A DNA stretch of 64,000 bases from Amphiura filiformis (Eukaryota > Echinodermata > Ophiuroidea > Amphilepidida > Amphiuridae): assembly GCF_039555335.1 (NCBI RefSeq), contig NC_092628.1, positions 101,017,893 through 101,081,892 on the forward strand. Direction: 5' to 3'. Within the stretch, counting starts at the first letter, position 1, and each line of letters begins with the position of its first letter. The notes beneath the pieces are model-generated. The model made no database searches. It was given only the letters and a program-made list of their open reading frames with translations, and had not been told where the DNA came from. Below are positions 11,719 to 24,066 of this stretch, piece after piece. Both the position numbers and the translations under genes were made by a program.

Positions 11719-12780
11719 CTTTTGAGTTTTGATTGTTGTTTATTCTTCAATTTGATGCTTTCTATTCTCATTATTTTTCAGATCGCAAATTCACACAGTA
11801 TTGAGAGAAAATAAATTCTGAAACTTTGCATTATTTAAATTAAACAGCACTGTATTCTCACGATGACTATACACGCACTTGTTAAATGCATATCACGACA
11901 ATTTTGGAAATTAATTAGTTAACTTACAGTGAAGATCTTAAAAAGAGTATTACCATGCAGTAATGCGGGTTTCTTCTTCTTCTTCTTGAATATTTCGGCA
12001 AATAAAATCACTCAAATTTTATAACTATAGTCTTGCAAAATCCACATAATATTAAAGGACAATCAGCAATTCTGCACCATTTGCCTAAACAAAAACAAAA
12101 CCCTGAGATGATCAACTGGGATGACCACCACCACATTAACAAAAATAATATATTTTACATGCACTTGTTGAATGCATACAATAATTTAGTTCCAGCGAGA
12201 TCTTCAAAAGATGCACTAGTGATAATGTGTGTTTCTTCATCTCCTTGAACATTTTCAGCAAATAAAATCACTTTAATTTTATAACTTAAAATTAAGAGAT
12301 AATAAGCAATTCTGTACCAATTTGCCTAAACATAAAACAAAACCCTGAGATGATCAACTGGGATGACCACCACCACATTAACAAAAAATAATATATTTTA
12401 CATGCACTTGTTGAATGCATACAATAATTTAGTTCCAGCGAGATCTTCAAAAGATGCACTAGTGATAATGTGTGTTTCTTCATCTCCTTGAACATTTTCA
12501 GCAAATAAAATCACTTTAATTTTATAACTTAAAATTAAGAGATAATAAGCAATTCTGTACCAATTTGCCTAAACATAAAACAAAACCCTGGGATGACTAA
12601 CTGGGATGACAAATTTACAAATTACCTTACCTATGAAATTGAAAGTCAACAAATTATTGCAGCAAATTATTGTGATTTATATTTTAGTGCTCGTTTATTA
12701 TTCACTAATAATTTGCATTTACCTGTCCTGATTATTATATAGAAGTGTTAAAGACGTGATTTTATTTCACGAATGTGTAC

Positions 12781-12852
12781 TCCCGTGTGGTCTAGTGGTT
12801 AGGATTCGTGGTTTTCACCCACGCGGCCCGGGTTCGATTCCCGGCACGGGAA
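12781..12852 (+). tRNA. tRNA-Glu (TTC), copy 4
   Basis: Perfect consensus copy: all stems pair, anticodon TTC, universal TTCGATT T loop, and TTTT terminator about 12 nt downstream. It opens duplicated unit A. Confidence 0.95.
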
Positions 12853-13285
12853 CTTTGACTTTTGGTTGTTGTTTTTTCTTCAATTTGATGCTTTCTATAG
12901 GCCTACTCATTATTTTGCAAATCGCAAATTCACACATTATTGAGAGAAAATAAATTCTGAAACTTTGCATAGATGCAACCCACCTCCACCCACCAGAAGC
13001 TGTAGGCAGCCATGGTTTTTTACTTGCACTATATGTAAGTTTTGAGCACCCGAGGCACTTCTGCACAGCACATCCTCCAAGGACAAGCGTCAGCTTATTT
13101 ATGGAGTATTCATCTCAAGACTCAGATTGACAAATTACCTTGCCTTTGAAATTGAAAGTCAACAAATTATTGTGATTTATATATTAGTGTTTCTTTATTA
13201 TTCACTAATAATTTGCTTTTATCAGTCCTGATTATTATTTAAAAAAAGTGTTTATGACTTTTGGTTTGATTTTAGGATTATGTCT

Positions 13286-13357
13286 TCCCGTGCGGTCTAG
13301 TGGTTAGGATTCGTGGTTTTCACCCACGCGGCCCGGGTTCGATTCCCGGCACGGGAA
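13286..13357 (+). tRNA. tRNA-Glu (TTC), copy 5, position-8 variant
   Basis: All stems pair and the anticodon is TTC, but position 8, a nearly invariant U that makes a tertiary contact with A14, is C here. TTTTT follows immediately. Otherwise consensus; the change may impair folding. Confidence 0.85.
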
Positions 13358-15349
13358 TTTTTGAGTTTTGGTTGTTGTTTTTTCCTTTTTTCCAAAATCG
13401 CAAATTCACACATTATTGAAGATAATGTGTGTTAGTTGAAGGTAATTTCACAGTAAATTGAAGTATTTGAATAGAGAAAACTTAATTGTACAATTTTGAC
13501 TCAAACTTTGACATAAACTTACTGAAATAATTAATTAACTACGAAGAATCATTTAAGACACATCACGCGATCTGAAGTACATATTACCTCCTCTCAACCT
13601 TTAGACTAATTTCTCCCGTTTCCATTAATTACATTGTTAAGGTTAGCAACTATTCTAAACTGATGCGATTTGTAGTTCACAGCATCTTGCGAATGGTAGT
13701 GAGCTTTGGCACAAATTGTATTGATCATTCAAGAATTCAAATATCACAGATATACTTTTGTAGGTCCTGTGGTTCTTGAATTATGGTGTAGAGAGGGTTG
13801 AAACAACAATACTTTTGTAAATCAAGCAAGTTTTCAAAGCATTGTAGAAAGAACTTTAGCAAAACTGACATCAAAGTGTTATTTTTTAATAATATATTGA
13901 TTTAGATAATGAAAATCAACTGCTTCCACTAACTATAATACCCTTAAACAATGCAAACAGGGGTCATATTATGATAGTAGACGTAATTATCAATATGAAA
14001 TACAACACCAAAAATGCGTATTATGCTTTGATTTTATTCAGAAATCAAGCAACTGTATAGTTATATTTGCAGTAGTGCAAGAGTCCATCATCGGACACCT
14101 TCCAAAGGCAAAACGAACGCGTATACTGACACTATCGCCTCCATCTTTATTATGATAGATTTTCTTCAGACAAGAGTAAAAAGCTGTTTTGGCAGGTGGA
14201 TTATGATACATGTATTGACCATGATAAATGTTGTCCCCCGATGTGGGAGGATGGAAACCCACATTTCATCTTCTTTTAAGGCAGAGAACTTTAATAAAAT
14301 GGTCTCGACCAGAATGTATTGACTTGACTCCCACACTCCCAAGACAAGAACCCGAATATTGAGCAACGTACACAGACATCTTCTTATGGCTTACAATAAA
14401 ACAGGTGTTAATCAGCAATTAGACTATATCAGAAACAGAAATTGAATTTGGTGGGAATGTATAACTCCCATTTTCTTTGATTGATCATGTTGATGCAAGC
14501 ACCTTAGCACCCATCAGATACTTTCAATCTTAGTGGGAGGAAAATGTAAAGAATCCTGATATAAAGTCCGCGTATTGGCTCCCACTCTTTAAGGGTACGG
14601 GACCTTTGAACGGAATTATGCATGTGCAGCATATATGCAGGATGCCGACTTTAGGTGAAATTTTTCTATAAAATTTTGACAGGAGAAAGAAATTTAGTGC
14701 ATCTGGTAGCTAAAATTAATGAGTTGTACATTCTTAGTTTAAATTCTCACTGATCTTGCTTGATTTCTGTTTTTACAAAGTCTTTAGTCGTCGAGATCTT
14801 TGACCTTAAAACACTTGGTGTTTTTTGAAACGTGGGCCGTAATTCTTCTCAAATAAACCCTAAATACCTCCAGGAACTTTGAGAAGACAGGGCTTTTAAA
14901 GTATGCCTGAAAATAAAGCACAAAATGTGAGGTCTCTTGAGGCCTCTGCAATGTCTGCCATGTATATAAAAGGAGCTGAAAAGGTACAAGCATGTAATCA
15001 AGGTAAATATGCAGAGCAGATGAAGAAAAATACGATTATGAGAATTGATGAGATGTCGGCAAATGTTGAACATCAGTTGGAAGAAGAAAAGGACCAACAA
15101 AATCATCCAAATAAGAATTTGATGTGACAAGGCAGCTTCTGGCTGACGGGAAAAGATGTATGGTGAACTGGTAAAAAGTGAAGTCGGTCTGACTCTCAGT
15201 CTCCATGCAGAAGAAAGAATGGTTGAAGAACATCCCGGAGAACATCACAGAATGTGCAGAATTCACGTGCAAGCCAATTTAGCCATTAGACGCAAACTAG
15301 CAACAGACTAAAGTGCAAAGGAGAAACGTATACAGAAGTGGTCGTCAAT

Positions 15350-15494
15350 CAGGCCCGTACGCAGGATTTCATTTGGGGGGTGCTGATTTTGAAAAAGTGG
15401 ACTTTTTTCCCAAGGGGGCAATTTTGTGAAAAGTGGACTTTCTTCCCAAAATTTGGACCTTTTTTGTCCAAAAAAGCGTAAAAAAACTTATTTT
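15350..15494. mobile_element. hAT-like MITE, partial copy (unit A)
   Basis: Shares the left end CAGGCCCGTACGCAGG and the body GTGGACTTTTTTCCCAAG with the complete copy in unit B, at the same insertion point after TCGTCAAT. Its right half differs and runs into the Tc1-like remnant, so the right end is lost or rearranged. Confidence 0.75.
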
Positions 15495-15860
15495 TTGGCA
15501 TATGGGCTTCTCTGGCACGCACTGCACGATCAAGCTGGCGCTGGTCCCACAAGTGTTCAATTGGGTTGAGGTCTGGCCCCCGGGTCTGGCCTGATGGCAG
15601 GCCATTTTGACTCTACTCCCATATTCTGTAGTCGTTGACTACTGTGGCTATGTGAGGCGAGCGGTGTCATCTTGGAGGATTGCATTAGGTCCCAGATTGT
15701 GAAGATGTGGGATTGCAGCTTGCTGCACAGAATAACGGTCAATTTGGCAAATTCTTTTTGAGACCCCACTACATTCACCAGGCGTGTACTCAGCCGTGAA
15801 AAATGTTATTGTTTCAAATGGGGTGTCATTGTAAAGCGGAGTATTGTAGCTATCCATTGA
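15495..15860 (-). pseudogene. Tc1/mariner-type transposase remnant
   Basis: Minus-strand frames contain LQDDTAR, matching the second catalytic Asp region (usually QDNARPH) of Tc1/mariner DDE transposases, followed by SKWPAIRPD and, in another frame, LNTCG/EHLWDQ-like and RAREA words corresponding to the WPARSPDLNPIEHLWDELGR region. The signature is spread over more than one frame, so the gene is frameshifted and lacks its N-terminal DNA-binding part as far as I can see. The element's own end lies at 15901-15945. Family assignment rests on these motifs from memory. Confidence 0.6.
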
Positions 15861-15900
15861 TATGCAACACGATATGAATATGTCACAAATAATTTGAGAT

Positions 15901-15945
15901 ACAGATGCTTGAAAAAACTTTCAAAACTTTTGTTGAGGAGTTTAG
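15901..15945. repeat. Terminal inverted repeat of Tc1-like element
   Basis: The sequence TACAGATGCTTGAAAAAACT through TTGTTGAGGAGTTTA is the reverse complement of 18842-18885. It ends at TA directly before the tRNA-copy-6 flank GAAGTGTTAAAG; the equivalent sequence at tRNA copy 4 is TATAGAAGTGTTAAAG, consistent with insertion at TA. Confidence 0.75.
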
Positions 15946-15988
15946 AAGTGTTAAAGCCGACTTTTGATTTTATTTTTCGAATAGGTCC

Positions 15989-16060
15989 TCCCGTGTGGTC
16001 TAGTGGTTAGGATTCGTGGTTTTCACCCACGCGGCCCGGGTTCGATTCCCGGCACGGGAA
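15989..16060 (+). tRNA. tRNA-Glu (TTC), copy 6
   Basis: Perfect consensus copy with all stems paired and anticodon TTC. Its upstream flank is cut short by the end of a Tc1-like element at 15945, only about 44 bp away. The T run that follows is weaker, with TTTTT about 20 nt downstream. Confidence 0.95.
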
Positions 16061-16509
16061 CTTTGACTTTGGTTGTTGTTTTTCTTCAATTTGATGCTTT
16101 CTATACTCATTATTTTTCAAATCGCAAATTCACACATTATTGAAAGAAAATAAATTCTGAAACTTTGCATTATTTAATTAACTGAGGGAGATGCAACCCA
16201 CCTCCACCCACCAGAAGCTGTAGGCAGTCATGTTTTTTTTACTTGCACCAATGTAATTTTTGAGCACCCGAGGCACTTCTGCACAGCACATCCTCCAAGG
16301 ACAAGCGTCAGCTTATTTATGGAGTATTCATCTCAAGACTCAAGATCAATTGACAAATTACCTTGCCTTTGAAATTGAAAGTCAACAAATTATTGTGATT
16401 TATATATTAGTGTTTCTTTATTATTCACTAATAATTTGCTTTTACCTGTCCTGATTATTATTTTAAAAAAAGTGTTTATGACTTTTGGTTTGATTTTAGG
16501 AATATGTCT

Positions 16510-16581
16510 TCCCGTGTGGTCTAGTGGTTAGGATTCGTGGTTTTCACCCACGCGGCCCGGGTTCGATTCCCGGCACGGAAA
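16510..16581 (+). tRNA. tRNA-Glu (TTC), copy 7, acceptor variant
   Basis: Consensus body and TTC anticodon, but the 3' acceptor strand reads CACGGAA, giving a mismatch at the second acceptor pair. TTTTT follows. Equivalent of copy 5 in the second duplicated unit, but without the position-8 change. Confidence 0.8.
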
Positions 16582-18561
16582 TTTTTGAGTTTTGGTTGTT
16601 GTTTTTTCCTTGAAAATTTACGATTTTTGAACTTGTTTCCAAAATCGCAAATTCACACATTATTGAAGATAGTGTGTGTTAGTTGAAGGTAATTTCACAG
16701 TAAATTGAAGTATTTGAATAGAGAAAACTTAATTGTACAATTTTGACTCACACTTTGACATAAACTTACTGAAATAATTAATTAACTACGAAGAATCATT
16801 TGCGACACATCACGCGATCTGAAGTACATATTACCTCCTAGACTAATTTCTCCCGTTTCCATTAATTACATTGTTAAGGTTAGCAACTATTCTAAACTGA
16901 TGCGATTTGTAGTTCACAGCATCTTGCGAATGGTAGTGAGCTTTGGCAAAAATTGTATTGATCATTCAAGAATTCAAATATCACAGATATACTTTTGTAG
17001 GTCACGTGGTTCTTGAATTATGGTGTAGAGAGGGTTGAAACAACAACACTTTTGTAAAACGTATACATAACTCATTAACAACAATACATCAAGCAAGTTT
17101 TCAAAGCATATGATTTGTAGAAAGAACTTTAGCAAAACTGACATCAAAGTGTTATTTTTTAATAATATATTGATTTAGATAATGAAAATCAACTGCTTCG
17201 ACGAACTATAATACCCTTAAACAATGCAAACAGGAGTCATATTATAATAGTAGACGTAATTATCAATATGAAATACAACACCAAAAATGCGTATTATGCT
17301 TTGATTTTATTCAGAAATCAAGCAACTGTATAGTTTATCTTTGCAGTAGTGCAAGAGTCCATCATCGGACACCTTCCAAAGGCAAAACGAACGCATATAC
17401 TGACACTATCGCCTCCATCTTTATTGTGATAGATTTTCTTCAGACAAGAGTAAAAAGCTTTTGGCAGGTGGATTATGATACATGTATTGACCATGATAAA
17501 TGTTGTCCCCGATGTGGGAGGATGGAAACCCACAATTCATCTTCTTTTAAGGCCGAGAGCTTTAATAAAATGGTCTCGACCAGAATGTATTGACTTGACT
17601 CCCACTCCCAAGACAAGAACCCGAATATTGAGCAACGTACACAGACATCTTCTTATATGTATTACAATAAAACAGGTGTTAATCAGCAATTAGACTATAT
17701 CAGAAACAGAAATTGAATTTGGTGGGAATGTATAACTTCCATTTTCTTTGATTGATCATGTTGATGCAAGCACCTTAGCACCCATCAGATACTTTCAATC
17801 TTAGTGGGAGGAAAATGTAAAGAATCCTTATATAAAGTCCGCGTATTGGCTCCCACTCTTTAAGGGTACGGGACCTTTGGACGGAATTATGGGCAGCATA
17901 TATGCAGGATGCCGACTTTAAGTGAAATTTGTCTATAACATTTTTACAGGAGAAAGAAATTTAGTGATCTGGTAGCTAAAATTAATAAGTTGCACATTCT
18001 TAGTTTAAATTCTCACTGATCTTGCTTGATTTCTGTTTTTACAAAGTGTTTGCACATTTTGACAAAGTGTTTAGTCGTTGAGATATTTGACCTTAAAAGA
18101 CTTGGTGTTTTTTGAAACGCGGGAGCAGGCCGTAATTCTTCTCAAATAAACCCTAAATACCTCCAGGAACTTTGAGAAGACAGGGCTATTAAATGTCTGC
18201 CATGTATAAGGAGATGATAAACTACAAGCACGTAATCAAGGTAAATATGCAGAGCAGATGAAGAAAAATACGATTATGAGAATTGATGAGATGTCTGCAA
18301 ATGTTGAACATCAGTTGAAAGAAGAAAAGGACCAACAAAATCATCCAAATAAGAATTTGATGTAACAAGGCAGCTTCTGGCTGGCGGGAAAAGTTGTATG
18401 GTGACTCTCAGTCTCCATGCAGAAGAAAGAATGGTTGGAGAACATCCCGGAGAACATCAAAGAATGTACAGAATTCACGTGCAAGCCAATTTAGCCATTA
18501 GATGCAAACTAGCAACAGACTAAAGTACAAAGGAGAAACGTATACAGAAGTGGTCGTCAAT

Positions 18562-18697
18562 CAGGCCCGTACGCAGGATTTCATTTGGGGGGTGCTGATT
18601 TTGAAAAAGTGGACTTTTTTCCCAAGGGGGGCAATTTTGTGAAAAGTGGACTTTCTTCCCAAAATTTGGACCCCCGCACCCCCCGCGTACGGGCCTG
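18562..18697. mobile_element. hAT-like MITE, complete copy (136 bp)
   Basis: Perfect 13-bp TIRs CAGGCCCGTACGC and GCGTACGGGCCTG, flanked by an exact 8-bp direct repeat TCGTCAAT (18554-18561 and 18698-18705). The 8-bp duplication and CAG-type ends are diagnostic of hAT-superfamily transposition. The interior has two GTGGACTTT repeats. Unit C carries a single TCGTCAAT at 20541-20548 as an empty site. Confidence 0.9.
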
Positions 18698-18841
18698 TCG
18701 TCAATCCTCAGATGTGACCGTGGCAACTTCCGACAAGGCAAACATTGAGAGGCCCAAGATTTCATATATTTTCCATGTTCACATTTTGGTGAATAAAATT
18801 AGAACAGCAATTAAAAAAAAATACCTTATTATAATATTAAA

Positions 18842-19048
18842 TAAACTCCTCAACAAAAGTTTGGAAAGTTTTTTCAAGCATCTGTATGGCAAATTCTTTT
18901 TGAGACCCCACTGCATTCACAAGGCGTGTACTCAGCCGTGAAAAATGTTATTGTTTCAAATGGGGTGTCATTGTAAAGCGGAGTATTGTAGATATCCATT
19001 GATATGCAACACGATATGAATATGTCACAAATAATTTGAGATACAGAT
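18842..19048. mobile_element. Internally deleted Tc1-like element (unit B)
   Basis: Begins with the TIR TAAACTCCTCAACAAAAG through CATCTGTA, then continues directly with sequence equal to about 15727-15903 of unit A, which is the part nearest the opposite end. The right TIR stops after GATACAGAT. It is a deletion derivative of the element in unit A. Confidence 0.7.
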
Positions 19049-19071
19049 TACTTCAGATGTGGCTCTGGCCC

Positions 19072-20562
19072 GGGGCTCTGGCAACTTCCAGCAAGGCAAA
19101 CATTGAGTGGCCCAAGGTTTCATATTAACCATGTTCTCATTTTGGTGAATATAATTAGAAGAGCAATTTTTAAAACTACCCGTATACATCGATAGTTTAA
19201 AATACGTCTCCCATTCACATGATAGATTGTATTGCATTGTTAAACAGTGCAAATAGTGGTCATATTATAATATTAAATAGATGTAATTATCAACATGAAA
19301 TACAACACCACAAAATGTGTACTATGCTTTGATTTTATGCAGAAATCAAACAAGTATGATATTTGCAGTAGTAGTGCAAGAGTCCGTCGGACACCTTCCA
19401 AAGGCAAAACGAACGCATGGTCTCTAACTGTATACTGACACTATCACCTCCAACTTTATTGTGATAGATTTTCTTCAGATAAGAGTAAAAAACCGTTTTA
19501 GCAGGTGGATTTGATGATTATGATACTGGCCATGATAAATGTTGTCCCCCGATGTGGGAGGATGGAAACCCAAATTTCATCTTCTGTTAAGGCAGAGAGC
19601 TTTAAATAAAAGGGTCTCTATCAAAATGTATTGACTTGACTCCCACACTACCAAGACAAGAACCCGAATATTGAACGACGAACACAGACGTCTTCTTATG
19701 GCTTACAATAAAACAGGTGTTAATCAGCAATTAGACTATGCAGTATCAGAAATTGAATTTGGTGCGAATGTATAACTTCCATTTTCTTTGATTGATCATG
19801 TTGATGCAAACATCCTACCACCCATCAGATACTTTCAATCTTAGTGGGAGGAAAATGTAAAGAATCCTGATATAAAGTCCGCGTATTGGCTCCCACTCTT
19901 TAAGGGTACGGGACCTTTGAACGGAATTATGCATGTGCAGCATATATGCAGGATGCCGACTTTAGGTGAAATTTTTCTATAAAATTTTGACAGGAGAAAG
20001 AAATTTAGTGCATCTGGTAGCTAAAATTAATAAGTTGCACATTCTTAGTTTAAATTCTCACTGATCTTGCTTGATTTCTGTTTTTACAAATTCTTTAGTC
20101 GTCGAGATATTTGACCTTAAAACACTTGGTGTTTTTTGAAACGCGGGCCGTAATTCTTCTCAAATAAACCCTAAATACCTCCAGGAACTTTGAGAAGACA
20201 GGGCTTTTAAATGTCTGCCATGTATAAGGAGATGATAAGCTACAAGCACGTAATCAAGGTAAATATGCAGAGCAGATGAAGAAAAATACGCTTATGAGAA
20301 TTGATGAGATGCCGGCAAATGTTGAACATCAGTTGAAAGAAGAAAAGGACCAACAAACTCATCCAAATAAGAATTTGATGTGACAAGGCAGCTTCTGGCT
20401 GGCGGAAAAAGTTGTATGGTGACTCTCAGTCTCCATGCAGAAGAAAGAATGGTTGGAGAACATCCCGGAGAACATCAAAGAATGTACAGAATTCACGTGC
20501 AAGCCAAATAGCCATTAGATGCAAACTAGCAACAGACTAGTCGTCAATCTTCAGATGTGACC
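19072..20562. repeat. Segmental duplication unit C (about 1.5 kb)
   Basis: Third copy of the sequence shared by A and B (for example TATAAAGTCCGCGTATTGGC at about 19872, 17831 and 14561), without a tRNA. Its start (GGCAACTTCC near 19080) recurs at about 20563, giving a period close to 1.49 kb; a partial next unit continues to about 20700. It lacks the hAT-like MITE and shows the uninterrupted target site at 20541-20548. Confidence 0.8.
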
Positions 20563-20869
20563 GTGGCAACTTCCGGCAAGAAGCCCAATGTTTTATATAT
20601 TCACCATGTTCACATTTTGGTGAATAAAATAAGAACAGCAATTTTTTAAAATACTCGTACATCGATATTTTGAAATGCGTCTCCCATAATCACACGATAG
20701 ATTATTGGTTGACACCACATAAATTTGTTTGAAAATGGCTGCTTTCATGAGTGGGCAGTTTAAAATAATATGGCACTGATTGGTAATTGTAATTGCAAGA
20801 ATACAATCTGAGCTAAATCGGCATGATTTTAATATCGTGCAATAATTCATGTGATACTTCACAGAAGTT

Positions 20870-23180
20870 GTTTTATAAATTTGAAACTCGTTATAATTTC
20901 AAGAAGTAAAAAGAATGTTGAAGACATGAATGATTTCCTCTATACATCTCCTGATGGATAGATGCTGTATACTCGACCACGGTTTTACCGTCTGCAAATC
21001 AAATCCCACGCAATTGTATTGCATTACAACAGACACCGGCATGTCAGGAGCAAATACTTCCCGCCATAAAACATTTACCAAAAACACATAAACAATTTAA
21101 TTTTATACAACTTTTTAAAAAGCTTGGTATAAATACCTATCAAAATTATGCAAAATTATGCAAAACTATATATCCTACAAAAATGTATATGGGTTTTTAA
21201 ATACAATACCTAATTTAAGGATTATACCGTATGGGGAGATAATTAGCGATGTGTATAATTATAGTCTACCCACTCTTTTCCTTCATGAATTCCAATGATG
21301 GGTTCACCGCTTTATAAGTCGGTGATGCAATCTGAAAGATGGGTGGGTGGGTGGAAAAGCGCTCTGCCACCACACATGCCTAATTATACATGCTTTATAA
21401 TTTGTGCTCTAATCTTGTAAATCAGTTTTTGTCATTCAAAATTAAACAAAACCTGTATAAATATGGAGTTGGCAACAAATATGTTTTATTCTGGAATATT
21501 ATTATAATTATAACAAATAGCAATATAGAGTTATGATGTGGAAATTTCACATTTTTTATTTGGGCTGCTTAATATATTAATACTAGTGGGGTAAATGGCG
21601 GGGAGGCGTTAAAAACTCGTAGGAGGCTTTTCCCGTGCAGTCAGGATGAGTGTACAGGAAGATATCATTTCAGGCTAGTAAGTGAAGCTGTACTTGCATA
21701 TAGCACTGTGCTATCTTTGCCAGTTTTTCTGTCCAATTTTTTTAACCATATGGATTTTATACCGCATGCATTTTGAGGAATAAATATATATTATGATGTC
21801 ATGTGCCGAGTTTGTCGTCTCTGATGGTGAGTACTTATTTATTACTCATAAAGATTAATCTTTTTATTCGGATATTTTGAGATAAAAATGTCATTAACTT
21901 TGTAGGAAATATTTCTCAAACTTGATTATTTTTTTCATATTAATATACTAAGTAAATCTTGCGATGTTTTTCCTATACTCATTTAGTGTAGCGAGTTGTC
22001 TATCAAATAGATGTAACCAAAGCTGATTTAGCTCCGTCTTTTAAAGTTGTTATTTTATCTACTTACGTCCAATCATTATTTTGATGGGTAAAAATAGATT
22101 GCTACGTTTGTGAATACTAAAGTATTTAACCACGTGTCGCGGACCAATAGCAGCTGGTGGATCTTCTTACGTGCAAAACTGCCTTTCTACGTCGACACCA
22201 ACATTAACGAGAGAGATGAATTTGTTGTTTGTCAAATTACTACTTTAATTAAAATCTTTGTTTATAATATAGCGATGGTTATCAGTGATTCTTGAAAAAT
22301 ATTTATGTATTTCTTTTTTAAAATAAAAATTAGCTTCATAAATCAAATTGATTGCGAAATTTGTATCATTTCAATAATGTTTGATGTTCGTATAATTTGC
22401 CACATCACTTCGTTACTTACAATGGTTCCTTTTTACATTAAAATGTCTTGTAAGTTGTAAACATGTATACGTGCTGTTTGTTTTCACGTTTTGTTTTTTC
22501 CTCAAATTAATAATTATTTGTTTCAATTGACTGTAATTGCGAAAAAAACAATTAAATCAATACTTAAATATAATATTGAAGTGCTGATGTGGGCGGGCTG
22601 CATGAAACAAGCAGCCAGATGAAATTAAGGCTACCAGTTCAACATCCGCAAAGAGACGTGTCATAGCGCCATCATGGGTTTACTTGAGCAGTAGATGAAA
22701 GCTTGTGTTTTTCGCGATATGTCCACAAAATAATTTTGACAACGAGTTATGTTTGCCCTAGTAATTCCCTGATTTGATTTTCTATTGATTTAATCAGAAA
22801 ATTTGTCTGGACTTACCATTTCAGTATTTTGCTTTTCTCTCGTTTTGTCGAAATTTTTGGTGGTATAAAATTTGTAACACAAGTAGTTTACAGTAATTTG
22901 TCACTCAATTGACTTGTCAAAAATAAAACACCTGCTGAACCAAAATGTTTTGAACTTTAATATTCTAGAACGTTCAATAAACTTTCAATTTTATTGCATT
23001 TATTTTCATCTTTATTTTATTTCAAGTAGAATTTGTCCTAGAAAGTCCTATTAAACATGTTATTATAATTAAACACGTTAAAAGTTAGTACTTTTGCAAA
23101 GGACATATTTTAAGTATTTGAGGGCGGGCTGTCAAAAATCAGGAAAATGGGGCTTGAAATGTCATACTCCCTCATCAGTC
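20870..23180. other. Unique AT-rich DNA, nothing recognised
   Basis: No gene, RNA or repeat supported. Short frames at 20899-21087 (minus) and 22110-22295 (plus) have no recognisable domain. Confidence 0.45.
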
Positions 23181-23186
23181 ATCTAC

Positions 23187-23290
23187 TCCCTCTCCTCTCC
23201 TCTCCTCTCCTCTCCCGTCCCTCTCCTCTCCTCTCCTCTCCTCTCCTCTCCTCTCCCTCCTCTCCTCTCCTCTCCAGGCTTCTCTCTCTT
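23187..23290. repeat. (CCTCT)n microsatellite
   Basis: Pentanucleotide CTCCT/CCTCT repeat over about 100 bp with minor interruptions. Confidence 0.95.
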
Positions 23291-23359
23291 CTCCTGAGTC
23301 TACAACGTTATTTTGTCAGACTCTAACACGTCAGCAAAGAAAACAAAGTAATTAATTCA

Positions 23360-23397
23360 TAAAAATAAATAAATAAATAGATAAATAAATAAATAGA

Positions 23398-23464
<67 letters not shown>

Positions 23465-23499
23465 ATATAAATAAATAAATAAATAAATAAATAAATATA
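23360..23499. repeat. (AAAT)n microsatellite
   Basis: AAATAAAT repeat over about 140 bp; the minus-strand Tyr/Leu/Phe/Ile-rich frame here is its translation. Confidence 0.95.
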
Positions 23500-24004
23500 A
23501 ACACCCTTCACACAACACACATACACAAAATATATACAGTACATGAGTTCTTCAATTATCAACATGATGAAGGCATGCATAATAATATACCAAACATATC
23601 AGAAATCATTATTTGATATCAGAAGGACATTCCTCGTATCCAGCATGCAATTTGTTTTGCGTTACAGGTATTTTGCCAATTTAAACATTTCTTACGGTTC
23701 GTTTACCTATCTATATTTCAACTTGTTTTTTAAACAACACTCTTGATAATACTTGCAATAATTACTGAGGAGCCGAAATGGTTCTAATCAGCATGATCAC
23801 TGATCTGAAAAGTTGAGACTTCTGTGTGACAAAAGGCACCAAGTTTTTTTCCCTTCGCTACGAAGCCAAATAAAGTTGTTGACATTATCTTCTTCACTCA
23901 AGTTTACAAGAATTCGTTTACATAATAGTGATTGCCTTCTTTTACAAAACAAAACATAAAAATGTAAAAGAGTGTACCAAAGAAGTGAATATCTATGCAC
24001 GCCA

Positions 24005-24065
24005 AGACGAGTGAAAATCACTTCAAAAGTGCCAAATTTCACCCCAAACAGTGAATTTCACACTC
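24005..24065. repeat. GAGTGAAA-type minisatellite, left part
   Basis: Contains GAGTGAAAATCACTTC and related words. The same words resume at 24750-24935 beyond the F1 element, so that element appears to interrupt this repeat. Confidence 0.6.
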
Positions 24066-24066
24066 T

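Larger units (their letters stand above)
10020..12744. repeat. Locally duplicated tRNA-bearing repeats
   Basis: The flanks of tRNA copies 1-4 are homologous, including upstream AATTATTGTGATTTATATTT and CACTAATAATTTGCATTTA and downstream TTTGATGCTTTCT with GCAAATTCACACA. Within the block a unit of about 242 bp, containing GCACTTGTTGAATGCATAC and CCAGCGAGATCTTCAAAAGA, is present at about 11225-11463, 12110-12350 and 12352-12592, the last two directly in tandem. Short frames here (such as 12033-12248) are reads through the repeat. Confidence 0.8.
12745..15945. repeat. Segmental duplication unit A (about 3.2 kb)
   Basis: Contains tRNA copies 4 and 5, a block with ACCCACCTCCACCCACCAGA at about 12976, then about 2 kb of unique-looking duplicated DNA, a partial hAT-like MITE and a Tc1-like transposase remnant. 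Nearly the same order is found in unit B, offset by about 3.2 kb. A 74-codon frame at 14903-15127 is not conserved in frame in the other units, so I do not call it a gene. Confidence 0.85.
15946..19050. repeat. Segmental duplication unit B (about 3.1 kb)
   Basis: Tandem partner of unit A: tRNA copies 6 and 7, then the same approximately 2-kb sequence with small indels, a complete hAT-like MITE at 18562-18697 and a deleted Tc1-like element at 18842-19048. Similarity to unit A is very high over long stretches, implying a fairly recent duplication. Confidence 0.85.

Noticed and set aside
14903-15127. 74-codon frame with coiled-coil-like composition
   Set aside because: The homologous sequence in units B and C has indels that break the frame, so it shows no coding constraint.
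23323-23580. Minus-strand 85-codon frame rich in Tyr/Leu/Phe/Ile
   Set aside because: Translation of the AAAT microsatellite.
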